NCBI RefSeq assembly: GCF_037038585.1
Contig: NW_027288510.1
Location: 3,043,001-3,107,000, forward strand
Length of the DNA: 64,000 bases
Direction: 5' to 3'
Source of the DNA: Patagioenas fasciata
Taxonomy: Eukaryota > Chordata > Aves > Columbiformes > Columbidae
This document shows positions 11,096 through 21,911 of this stretch, piece after piece (position 1 is the first letter of the stretch; every line of letters starts with the position of its first letter). The notes under the pieces are model-generated. The model had not been told where the DNA came from. It ran no database searches and was given only the letters and a program-made list of their open reading frames with translations. Both the position numbers and the translations under genes were made by a program.

Positions 11096-14000
11096 TCAAT
11101 GCCGCTGCCTCCTAAACCACTGCACGAATTTCTCATCTCCTCTCGTGCAATAGCTGTTACATGAGGACTGCAACAGCTTCATTTGTGCGATTACTTCAAA
11201 CTCCTAAGAAAACAAATAATAAAATAGGAATTCTAATTAGAAAAATCAAGCCAGTCTCGTTAATACACTAAACACACGCAGCAACAGATCCAGGACAAAC
11301 TGCCCTCGGACAGAGGAAACCCCGGCACCTTCGCTCCTACTGATCTCTGACCAACAAGGCTCAGGCTGGAAGGCAACGCTCAGCCTTGATTTCTCGGTCC
11401 CAGGCACCCGCTTCGCTCTCTGCACCTTTGACCCACAACTATTTACTGCAGCACAAGGAAGACGGTCACAGACTGCATCTTGTGGCCAGCAAAGGTCTCA
11501 CGCCAGCAGGTCTGATGCGCTCCCAGCACACAGAACACGCTCGTGTAACGTGTTCCCGTGAACACCAAACGGGGGGAACGTGCCCCAGACGTAACTCCCG
11601 CGGCAGCGAGTGCCCTGCGGCTCCTCTTCCCCTGCTGCCCGCATCTAAAAGGAATTTCTCTTCCCGCGCCGCCCCGCACAGCCCGGCAGAGGTTCACAGC
11701 GTGCCGGGGACTGTTCCTTCCTCACCCTCTGAGTAACGTGAGCGGCTGTTGGATACGCCCAGCAAAGACAACAGGCCTCGCCAAGAGAACGCTCTAGCAG
11801 AGAGCGTCAGGCACTAACGATCACAGAACAGTCACCGTTCCACTTACCCTTCGCCGCTTCTCAAAATTGATCAGGCCGCCCTGTTGGAAGGACAGAGAAG
11901 GGATCGGAGGAGAAGAGCACAGGCTCGGCTGGAGTTAATCACAAACAGGATGAACAGGATGAAGTAGCGACACCAAGGGACAGGCCAGAGCTGCCCTGAC
12001 CAAAGGCCTCTACAAAGACCCGTTTCCAGCTCTAGGATAAGCCACAGCACTCGTGTACCTGAGTCTATTTGTTAAATACATTCCTCTCTTTTTAAGAACT
12101 GCACTAGCACCCAGTGGAAGATGCAGGAGCAGACACAGTGTCTGCAAGGGAGGGAGGAGATTTAGGATTCCAAAAATTGCCCCAAATTACCTCGAGATAG
12201 TCCTGAAGGGCTGTGTCCAGCATGACGAGGTCAGTGAGGAAGGTACCCAGGTAAGGTACCGTGCCTTGTGTGACTCCCTGCAAACGGTCAGAGCAATGGT
12301 GGATTAATTGACTGAGAAGTCATAATTATACTAATTAGAATACTCCTGTGGAAGCAAACCAAATACAACTAGTCTGCTTCACCAAACAGCGCTCTTGTAA
12401 ATGATGCTTTCACGACATCATCCTTGGTATCTCAGCCAGCGGTTCATGTCTGCACAGAGCGGTATATAAGCCAAAGTGCTCATTCGTAACTCCTCTGCGT
12501 CAAATCTCGCTGTGCGGCACCTCTCGCCCCAGCAGAAAAGCCGGGATTTACAGACCCGTCTTCCCCAAAGCACCGCATACGGGAGCTCATTGGTCAGGAA
12601 CAGGGCTGAGCTCGGCTTTGGGTGAGATCACAACCTGGCAACTCAAGCTCATTCCCACCTTCAGCAGCAGCTCCCTGCTCGTCGCAAAGTTGTCACAGTC
12701 GGAGAAGATTTCGCAAAGCTCTTCGAACATCAGCATTGTGTCCCTGTACAGGAAAAGATTCAATGATTTAAGTTGTTTGTAAGCACTCTGAATCAGATCA
12801 GGGGACAATTTTTTTCTCAAGAATTGTTAACAGTTGGGCACAGAACAGATAAAAGCACCAAAACACATCCAGTGACACACTGCACAGCCTTACTTTGGAA
12901 CGCAGGCCCTGGTCTTCTTCCGGCGATAAACCGAGGTGGACTGCAAGGCGGAAACGATGGCCTTCAGAGACGAAAAGTTGTTCAGGATCCTACATTGCTG
13001 TGAAAGGAGCGGTTAGAAACACAGGAGCGTTAAACGTCAGCATCACCAATAGTCAGTGCTCTTCTGTCTGCCCCGTGTCCTGCTTGCTGCACATTCTCCC
13101 TGCTAAGCGGGCAGCTCTACAAATACTGAGCATCAAAAATATCACTCCCCGCTACAACCCCCCTGTCCCCTCCCAGCTCCACGGCACCCGCACAAGGAAC
13201 GTTAAACAGTCGCGAATAAACGCTTTACACGTCCGATACGGATCCACTTCTCCAAGATCTTCGCTCTTGGCTGTGTCTTTAATTCTTTGCTCTCCAGGAT
13301 GGTGCTGAGCACGCAGTTGGTGACGGCGTTGAACTGCGAGATGGTGGCTCTGATGCTCTGTGCCAGCTGTTTGTTCTCTTTCTTGTCCCTTCGGGACCAG
13401 ATGCAGCCCAGGCAGTGGTGGGGCACAACGTTCTGGAAGAGTGTCTAGAGGGAAACAGAGGTGTCCAACTCAGCCTGGAGCGCTACTGCCCACAGCAAGA
13501 AATGCACGGTTACAGTACAAACTGCAGCTGAATCCAGTATGGTATTAAAAGGGAAATATTGGTTTTCTCTCCAGTTTAAAATATACACTTTGGTATAACT
13601 CTTTAGGCCTGACGCCCTAAAAGAACTGTCAGCTAAACTGTCCTGGAAAAATAAAAGACACCTTTCTATCACTTACATTACCAGGGGGAAAGATTTCTAT
13701 ATCATGATACTTTTGAAAGAGATTGATACAAATAAGCCAAATCGGAGCTCTACAGTTACAAAGTACTTCTACATCTTCAGGTGAGGTAGCCTAAGATACA
13801 GTCAAAATACGCTATTTCTGAGGGGTCAAATGCTAAACTTTGCAAAAGAGGCCACACAGTCTACATCCACACTGTATAACAAAAAGACAAACACCTTCAG
13901 AAGAACTGAAGGAAAAGCCCAATCAATGAAGCAAGTCTGGATAACCAAGCAGAGCTGCGCTCTGTGTCCCAGCAACAGAGCGGTTCTGGAACAACAGACT

Positions 14001-17000
14001 TACACCGATATAAGTTAAAAAACAAACAAACAAACAATGAGAAGCCCAGAACTCTTTCCCCGAGCATTTCAAGTAATACCTATGATCTACATACCGCATC
14101 CATGTATGTCAGCTGTTCTGCCACCAGGTCTTCTTGGGACAGCGAGAATTCTTCTGGGCCGCTGATCTCCAGTTCCTCTTCCTCGTCCGGGGTGCAGGGA
14201 GAAAGGCTGTGGAACGCGTCTGGCCAGCGGGGAAAACACGAGTCAGTGAATTGATACAGAAAACAAGTAATCAAAGCAGGTATTTGGAAAATCACTACAT
14301 AGAAGAACAGAACATGCAAAGGGACCTGCCTGGGGTAACGGCCTCACCGTGCTGCATATTTTAGGGAGATAGAGAAGGTCCAGAAGATTAAATGGGCAAA
14401 GAGAAGGTAGAAGAAAAAGAAATAGGGAGAACTGAGCTGTTCAGGGTCTCTTAGCTGAGAAGTGCCTTAACCCATTCACTAACCATTCTTTGGAAAGAAC
14501 AAACCCACCAACCCCCCCACAACAACTCCTTATTAACACTGCAGAACTTTGATAATCTGCTTGTCAGCATTTACGCATTCTATACTCTGAAAAACAGCTG
14601 AACTGCAAAGAGACAAGACTGCAGTTATACCCCCAAAATATTACGCTGAGAATGCTCTTATGTCCACGTTTCAAGGGAAGAGGAGGAGAAGGGAGAGAGA
14701 CCAGTTGGAAAGTTAAAACGTGCTTTGCTAGTACTACTGATGAGGAGAGAAAGTAATGCAAAATATACGAAACCAATCGTGGCTCCAGCAGCTTCAGGAC
14801 AGGCCCCCGGACGCCCTGGGCTGGACTCGGCACTAAACCAGAGCTGGATTCAGGGCTGCAGGGCTGTACAGAATTGATCGGCAGCCTTGGCTGCCGCAGC
14901 ACTAAGTCTAAACCTGGGCCTTTTCTGCACACCAGTCCTACCGTTATGCGCTCCAGAGCCAACGGGGTCTGAGAAACACGCAGGTAACGTGAGAAAAATG
15001 CATGTAGTAGAACTCAGTCTGCCTACTAAGGCTGGAAGTTGATTCCAGTACTCATTCACATACCACGTGAGCTCTTACGACTTTTCGGCTCACGGCACAG
15101 GAAGCTTTGTGCTCTGGATAAGGGGATGTGTCAGGCTTGACGCTGGGAGAACACACAGACAGCAGAGAAAGGTACTTTACCATCATTCTCCCATTCTTCT
15201 TTCTGGAACTGCTCCAGGAGGTTCTGCGCCCTCTTCTCCGGGTCAGAGCCGGGCATGTTCTTCTTCAGATAACTCAGCACCTTCTGCAGACACACGTACT
15301 CGGGCGGCTCTCGGAAATCGTCGGCACATTGGTCGAGCCAGGCTTGTAAAATCGATGCCATCGCACTGTGAGCAAATTCAGAGAGAACACATGGGTTGTA
15401 TGCAGCAGGTATTGATGCAATCGCATGGATCTGTACCTAATATAACAACAGGAACACTGAGACATTCATCCCCCACGTGAGGGCAGTATGGACACTTCTG
15501 TGAGCACAGAATTTAATTTGTTCTTTTTAGGCAAGAAATATTATTAAGATAATACTTCATAGGAAACTAAAGGCTGCTTCTTCAATTACACCTTGAGAAA
15601 CCAGCGCAGTCATTCATATTTTCTCTGCGTTGTATTATTGGATGTGTTATGAGACAGCTGATACTTGGCCTTTACACAAGCTCCTTGAAGCAAACAGGGC
15701 TGTGAATTGTCAAATGAAACAACAGCTCTGCTGCCCACGTCCCGCTCCAGCACCGAACCCTGACTGGGGCTCGCTGGGCGCTGCAAAACCAAACTTACGT
15801 CCTGAGCACTGTGCTGGATCCGGGGGAATTCTGGGTTCCATGTTCTTCAGAGCCCGAGATCTCCAGGTTTCCGTATCTGAAAAAATGAGATGGCTGTTTA
15901 GAGGAACCTCTACTGAGCAACCCAAACAGCGTAATCCATATACAATTGGCATAAACATATAGATATTGGCATATTCATATACAATTGGCATGAAGACAAG
16001 GGCTTCATGCTGGACAATTCCACCGTGGCTGGGGAAGCTGCGGCAGAGATGAAGGGTTTGCACATATCCCCCGTGCACTGGTCTTTTTTTAAGGGACAAG
16101 CTGTATTGGTTTTCTTGTGTCGGTCCCAGTTTGGTTCCTTAGCGGTCAGACCACGCACACTTTCCCCACCTGGCGCTTAAGCTTTAATGAGATTTGGGAT
16201 GTGGGCAACGTGCATTTACACATGGTGTGTTTACGCTGAAATCCTGAATTTTGCAGGATTCTTTTCTGTCATATCCCCCTGTCGTGTATAATAAATGACG
16301 GCTCAGTTTCCATTCTGTCCCGGCTCTCACCTGTCCAGGAGCAGTTCCAGGACTGTGCTGGTGGAAGCAAAGGCCCTGTACGTGGAGAGGAAGATGCTGA
16401 TGTATGTGAAGTCATTATCGGCAAAGGCCGTCGGAAGCGTCTCCACCAGCTTTTCCAAAGTTCCAGCTTTCAGGGCCCTGCTGTTGCACGTCTCGTCCGG
16501 GCTGACAGTGTGTCCTGCAGGGAACTGGTCCCCTTCAGCCTACAAAGTGGAAACAAAGACAAAGCACAAAACTCAGACAGAAGCCAGAGCCCCGACAGAG
16601 CTTGCACAACGAAACACAGATTCCATTCCACCTTTTCACAGGAATAGTCCATCTCTAGTTACTAAACAATTTTGTCGGTTTGGGCTCTCCAAACACCAAA
16701 TGCTGTATCAAATACTGGAGGACAATCAAGACATTTCTTATTGAAACAGCCAAGTGTTTCCAGTGCTTAAACTGTAATCTCCTGGTTGCCTTTGAAACTG
16801 ACCATTCTCTCATAACAGGGCCAACCATTCAAAAACCCCGGATGCTTTCTTAGCATCCAGAAGTTTAAGAAAGGTTTGTCAGACTTCTTGCAGCATGAAA
16901 GATCTAAGTTCCTTCACTTACTCCAACCTCTACAAGAAAATACTAAGCAAGGTTTCAAGCTTCTCAGTACTTAAAGGAATTGGTAATAAAGCCCAACTCA

Positions 17001-19796
17001 CTCAAAATGAACAAAACCAGTTGTATTCCTTTCAACACGGGTTCTATGAAATTTTCAGTTAGAGCTGCATTTCTCTCAGACACATCCACTACCAGCCAAC
17101 GCTTTTCAGCTGAAAAGCCTCCAAATCACTCTACAAATGCAGCATCACTAAGAACTCTTCCCATCAGCTGGAAAATGTACAGGAGGTCAAAAATACTTTC
17201 TGCTATTTCTCCCGGTAAAAACAGGAGGCAGAGATGGGAAATCTGCCACTCAAAGTCTCTATACTACCAACCTGGACACTACACCAAAGCAAGTTCTTAT
17301 ATTATTGCCTTGGATCCTGAAGAAAATGTAGAAACATCGCAACATAACATGAAAGTTCTACCCACCTCCTGACCCTCTGGCTCAAACTGCCACAGCTGCA
17401 CCGATTGCAATGAAGTGAGGACACTTTGATCAGCTGGGGGCTTGGCCACCATGCCAGCTTTACTCACCCCGAGCCATCTTGCTCCTTCGCTGTCAGTCTG
17501 CTGGATCTGCGCTCTTCTCAGGCTGTCGCAGTCAACAGCTCCTTCTTGTGCGTCTTCAGCTCCATCCTCAGTTGTGCTCTGCCAGGAAAAGGGCCAAGAG
17601 AAACAAGTCAGAGAGAAAGGAACATGGTCCCTGCGCAGGCTGCAGACACCAGCATGCCAGCACCAGGATCTCACAACACCTCAACAACGCTCACTTCAGT
17701 TGCCACTTTTTAGCTGCCTTCAGTTACCTGGGCCTTTTTGGGCTTTTAACTGAAAGCAGAGAGGAGCTGAGTGCACAACTTACTGCACAAGTCAATGAAA
17801 GAGGTAAGAATTAAACCAGAGAGTCCAGATCTCCTGAACCCCACCACTAACAGCCGCTGTATTAACATGCTGATACATGTTGAGGAGCAAAGCACTAGAG
17901 AATTGAAAATAGATGTAACAATTAACTTCAGAAATACATATACTGGTCCCCCTGCAACCACATAATGCTTCTTCTTCATACATACCACTTGAATAATTAA
18001 AGTTTCAGGGCTTTACTGACTACCATAGCCTTAAGCACAGCAACAACTCAATTAGAAAGGATTTGAGTGCAGTGCAACCAAATCCTGGTTTGGGGAAGCT
18101 GGGGTTTGGGGTTTTTTTGGGGGTTGCTTTTCTGGTTTTTTTTTACCTCTTTTAACTCTAAAATATCCCTAAGTCATACAGAACTGTCTGTGCACCAGTG
18201 ACTTGCCTCTTGAACGCTCTGTGGAACCTCCACGTCTTCCCCAGGTTGGTTCCTCACATTTTCTTCCAGGCTCTGTGGAGTCTCCACGTCTTCTTCAGTT
18301 GGCTCGCTTGGAGTCTCCTCTGTGCACTCTGCAGTCTCTGTGTCTTCCTCTGTTGCCTTGCTTAGACCGTTCTCAACGCGCTCTGGAGTCTCTGCGTCTT
18401 TGTCTGATACCTTGCTTGTAGTCTCCACATCTTCCTCTCTTGTCTCGCTTAGAGTCTGCTCAATGCGCTCTGGAGTCTCCTCAACGCGCTCTGGAGGCTC
18501 CTCAGTACACTCTGGGCTCTCCACTTCTTCCTTGGTTGGCTTGGTCAGAGTCTCCTCAAGGCTGTGCAGAGACTCCACATCTTCCTCGTGTCTCTTCTGC
18601 CTGGGTGTCCTCCTCCTTGGTCTTCTCCAGCATCTCCAAAGAGACAGGTTCCGAAAGGGGAAGTTCCGAGCCTGTTAGAAAACAACGGAAAAACAGTTTT
18701 GAATTGCAGATAGCAACACATTTACTTTTAACGTCCTTGCAAAAGTACCGGGACAAGATCACATGAACCCTGAAATTCAGACACTATTACAATGCAAAAA
18801 ATAGATAGGATCATAGAAACATTTTGGTTGGAAGAGACCATCGAGTGCAACCGTCAACCCACCCCTGGCACTGCCCCATGTCCCTCAGGACCTCATCTAT
18901 GTCCCTTTTAAACCCCTCCAGGGATGGTGACCCCACCGCTGCCATGGGCAGCCTGTTCCAATGTCTAATAACCCTTTCACAGAATCCCAGAATCCCAGAA
19001 TGTCAGGGGTTGGAAGGGACCTGGAAAGCTCATCCAGGAGCAGGAACACCCAGCTGAGGTTCCACAGGAAGGTGTCCAGGCGGGTTTGAATGTCTGCAGA
19101 GAAGGAGACTCCACAACCCCCATGGGCAGCCTGGGCCAGGCTCTGACACCCTCACCATGAAGAAGTTTCTTGTCAAATTTAAGAGGAACCTTTTGTGTCT
19201 CAGTTTGTACCCGTCACCCCTTGTCCTGTCACTGGTTGTCACTGAGAAGAGCCTGGCTCCATCCTCCTGACACTCACCCTTTACATATTTATAAACATTA
19301 ATGAGGTCACCCCTCAGTCTCCTCTTCTCCAGCTCCAGAGCCCCAGCTCCCTCAGCCTTTCCTCACACGGGAGATGCTCCACTCCCTCCAGCATCTTGGT
19401 GGCTGCGCTGGACTCTCTGCAGCAGTTCCCTGTCCTTCTGGAGCTGAGGGGCCACAACTGGACACAATATTCCAGGTGTGGTCTCCCCAGGGCAGAGCAG
19501 AGGGGCAGGAGAACCTCTCTGACCTACTGACCACCCCCTTCTAACCCACCCCGGGTATCATTGGCTTCCTGGCCACAAGGGCCCAGTGCTGGCTCATGGT
19601 TTTCCTTCCTCAGTGTGATATATCACACTATATTTCAAATTTAATCTCTTTTTTTTAGCCATGCCTTTTAAGAAATGAGAAAGCATTACACAAATCCCTT
19701 TTATGAAGTGAAACTGCAAAAAGAACTATTACATTTTTTAGCACTAAAGGGACAATTTACCTGGGGAGGGCGGGCGGCGGGGCCCGGCTCGCTCAT
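11096..19796 (-). CDS. RALGDS-like: Gene B: RalGDS-like Ral exchange factor, predicted REM+RasGEF form
   Basis: Family role: exchange of GDP for GTP on RalA/RalB. Exons: 19761-19796, 18180-18671, 17468-17578, 16331-16539, 15799-15876, 15181-15365, 14095-14219, 13229-13444, 12894-12997, 12659-12743, 12191-12277, 11848-11880 and 11082-11203. Every junction has GT/AG sites and matching phase. The product is about 622 residues: acidic exon 2 (residues 13-176), REM (about 240-335), and RasGEF from [12 protein letters not shown] (about 400) through [24 protein letters not shown] and [17 protein letters not shown]. Translation stops at TGA 11096-11098 in exon 13, where RalGDS has a leucine after WFRAVER. 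Exon 10 joins exon 11 without the roughly 22-residue loop of RalGDS. Exon 9 reads KKTR where C and RalGDS read KKTW. It could be a functional truncated GEF or a recent pseudogene. Confidence 0.75.
14680..14870. mobile_element. Interspersed repeat in intron 6 of gene B, related to the right edge of the window
   Basis: Clearly similar by eye to 63375-63550 (shared cagttggaaagtt-like start, aaaccaatc and gagctggattcag). It looks like the inner part of an avian ERVL-type LTR, but I could not define its ends. A copy lies at about 37694-37884. Confidence 0.4.
16379..16436 (-). repeat. Single unit of the 54-bp REM-exon repeat in gene B
   Basis: Only one unit is present here, giving a 209-nt exon (16331-16539) with one FLSTYRAF motif, the arrangement closest to standard RalGDS. 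Confidence 0.9.
18806..19610 (-). mobile_element. CR1 LINE fragments in intron 1 of gene B
   Basis: Same pair of CR1 pieces as at 2487-3290, at the same place in the duplicated unit, so they predate the duplication. Confidence 0.85.
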
Positions 19797-20250
19797 ACCC
19801 GTCCGCAGCAGGGCCCGCAGCCGATCCCGCACATGGCGCTGTGTCCGCGTCCGCAGGCAGGGCTGCTGCCGGCTCCGCCAGCCCCGCACTCCCGCTCTCT
19901 CTCGCACCGACCGCTCGCCCCCACGCCAACGGCGGCGACGGCTCCGCCGGCACCACGGCGACCGGACGCGGCCTCGCGGCGGCACGCGCCGCCCGCAGCC
20001 GGCCAATCGCAGCTCGCCGCCGCTCCGCGCGCGCCCCCTTGCCCCGCCCTCAGCCCGCCCGCAGTCCGAGCCCTTGCTCAGCCGGACAAGGCGCCGGGAG
20101 CGGGACGGACGGACCGAGCCGGGAGCGTGGGCATCAGACTGTGCGTGGAACACAACGTGTGCTGCGGCAGAGCCCGGGGCGAGCGCTCCCGGAGCTGCTT
20201 CACGCACACGCACCACGCGCTGGGATTTTACTCCTGGCCCTTTAAAGATT
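19740..20250 (-). promoter_or_regulatory. CpG-island promoter and first exon of gene B
   Basis: Same CpG-dense block as in gene A, with start codon 19794-19796 and donor after 19761. One visible change turns cacacggcg into cacatggcg near 19833. Confidence 0.65.
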
Positions 20251-20279
20251 CCTAGCACAATTGCTTACATACAGTTCTG

Positions 20280-20521
20280 AACTAGATATTCATTCTGTGG
20301 CTTAAAGTGTTAGTTCGTTAGTAGGCTCTTACTATGTAGTTGGTTAACCCTTTAAAATGTTATTTCCCTCTATCAATATAACTTCATAAACAAGTTTCCT
20401 AACTTTTTACATAGAACTTCACCACCTTTTCCTTTTCCAGGTTCAGAGCCCGTGCCCCATTTGGTTATATCTGTAAACATTAAACATCTTCTCAGCACGA
20501 ACCACAGCTGCATTTCTCACA
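20280..20521 (-). mobile_element. Old class I ERV 3' LTR remnant (copy 2)
   Basis: Counterpart of 3960-4202, with the polypurine tract just to its right. Confidence 0.5.
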
Positions 20522-20538
20522 GTTCCCCTTTTTGCTTT

Positions 20539-21226
20539 TTATCCCATTGATTCGTGCTTTGACTTCAAAGTTAGCCAGCACCTGCCTAAAATCATTAATT
20601 TATACCCCGTTCCTTTTGTTGCCATTTCAGGATCGATAGGCATGGCTGAGATTTGCATGCCTTGGACTGCTGAATGTAGTAACTGAATAAAGCACGGGAT
20701 CATGCATGGCACAAACAGTAAACGCAGAAATGCACATACTATCACGAACCCTATTTTCTTCCACCAGGCTACAGTTTCGAGACCAATATCCATTAGGTGG
20801 ACCTGGCCACCAAGTGGGAGGAATAGAGGTACTTGACGAATTTGCCCTCAACGCTAACTGACAAGGGGTTCGTCCAACGTATTCAGTCATTTGAGACCCC
20901 CCACATATCCAGCACGAGGTGACATTTAATTCTCGGGCTGTCTTTTCCATAAGATCTATAAACAGGTTTTTCCCTGCTGTCGGTAATTGTAATCCTTTGT
21001 CTTTTTGCCTTATTTCCTCATACCAATCACTGCTGTTCTGTACCAATTTCTGTTGCTCTTGCTTTCCTTTTAATTCCTGAGTGGCACTCTTAACTAACTC
21101 CTCCTTCTACTGATCTTGCACTCCCCCTCCATCTGAATAGCCCCACTCACCACCTTGTGTGAAACAGATCCTCTGTTCTCCCCTAGGGCAGGAGGCAGAG
21201 CCTACAGCGAGTCCACCTTTCTCTAG
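20539..21226 (-). pseudogene. env: Old class I ERV env remnant, 3' part (copy 2, split)
   Basis: Same broken env as copy 1. It is interrupted after ctctag (21221-21226) by the younger class II ERV and resumes at 27920. Confidence 0.65.
21221..21226. repeat. Target-site duplication, left (CTCTAG)
   Basis: Six bases repeated at 27920-27925 flank the ERV. Copies 1 and 3 carry the site once, uninterrupted. Confidence 0.95.
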
Positions 21227-21554
21227 TGTTGCTTTATCCATGCGAGCCACGGAACCTGACACACCAATATGATGTTCACAGAGTTCGCTTTATTGTCGGA
21301 CCGGGCTGGCTTTATAGCAAAGCTGCCCTGTCCACGCGCCTTACAACAACGTGATTGGTTGTAACTCGTGCTATACAATAACATGCTAGGCTGCATGTGC
21401 TGTCCACGCGCTCTGCACGCATGTGTCCGGCGATTGCTCACTCATTATTACATTCTAATGGTGCTCCTTTAGTCTCTTTTGTCTCTGGCTTCACCTCTCA
21501 GCCAGGCTGGCGACAACCCCATCCCCCTGGGGCGGGGGGGGCTCTGCCACTACA
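21227..21554 (-). repeat. 3' LTR of the class II ERV
   Basis: 328 bp beginning TGTAGTGG and ending GCAACA on the minus strand. It holds a TATA-like TATAAAG and an AATAAA signal close together, as in short avian retroviral LTRs. Confidence 0.93.
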
Positions 21555-21571
21555 TCTCCCCCTCTTTTATT
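21555..21571 (-). other. Polypurine tract of the class II ERV
   Basis: A purine run (AAAGAGGGGGAGA on the minus strand) directly precedes U3 of the 3' LTR; it primes plus-strand DNA synthesis. Confidence 0.85.
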
Positions 21572-21911
21572 TAATATTAACAATACGCCCTATCATGCTT
21601 TAAATACAGTGTGAAATACAGGGTAAGAACATTAAGGCTAATACAATTACAATTAACAAGAACAAACCTGTTTTCAATATTCCTTTTAACCAAACAAGGC
21701 ATTCACCCCAAAAAACCCAATATCTTCTGTTATTTTCTTGTTCTGCAAATCTTCTATCTTTTTAACTTTTAAGTTCAAACAACACATACAATCAAACTCT
21801 TCATAACTGTGAACATGTCCAATAACAAAAAATTAATTGCTGCTCTGTTTTACAAAGTGGTATTCTCAACATTGGCTACATTCGTTGCTTAAAGCGATAA
21901 CATGTCTGAGG
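21572..21911. other. Noncoding stretch between pol and 3' LTR (env missing)
   Basis: About 340 bp of AT-rich sequence with no open frame and no envelope motif in any frame. Confidence 0.7.
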
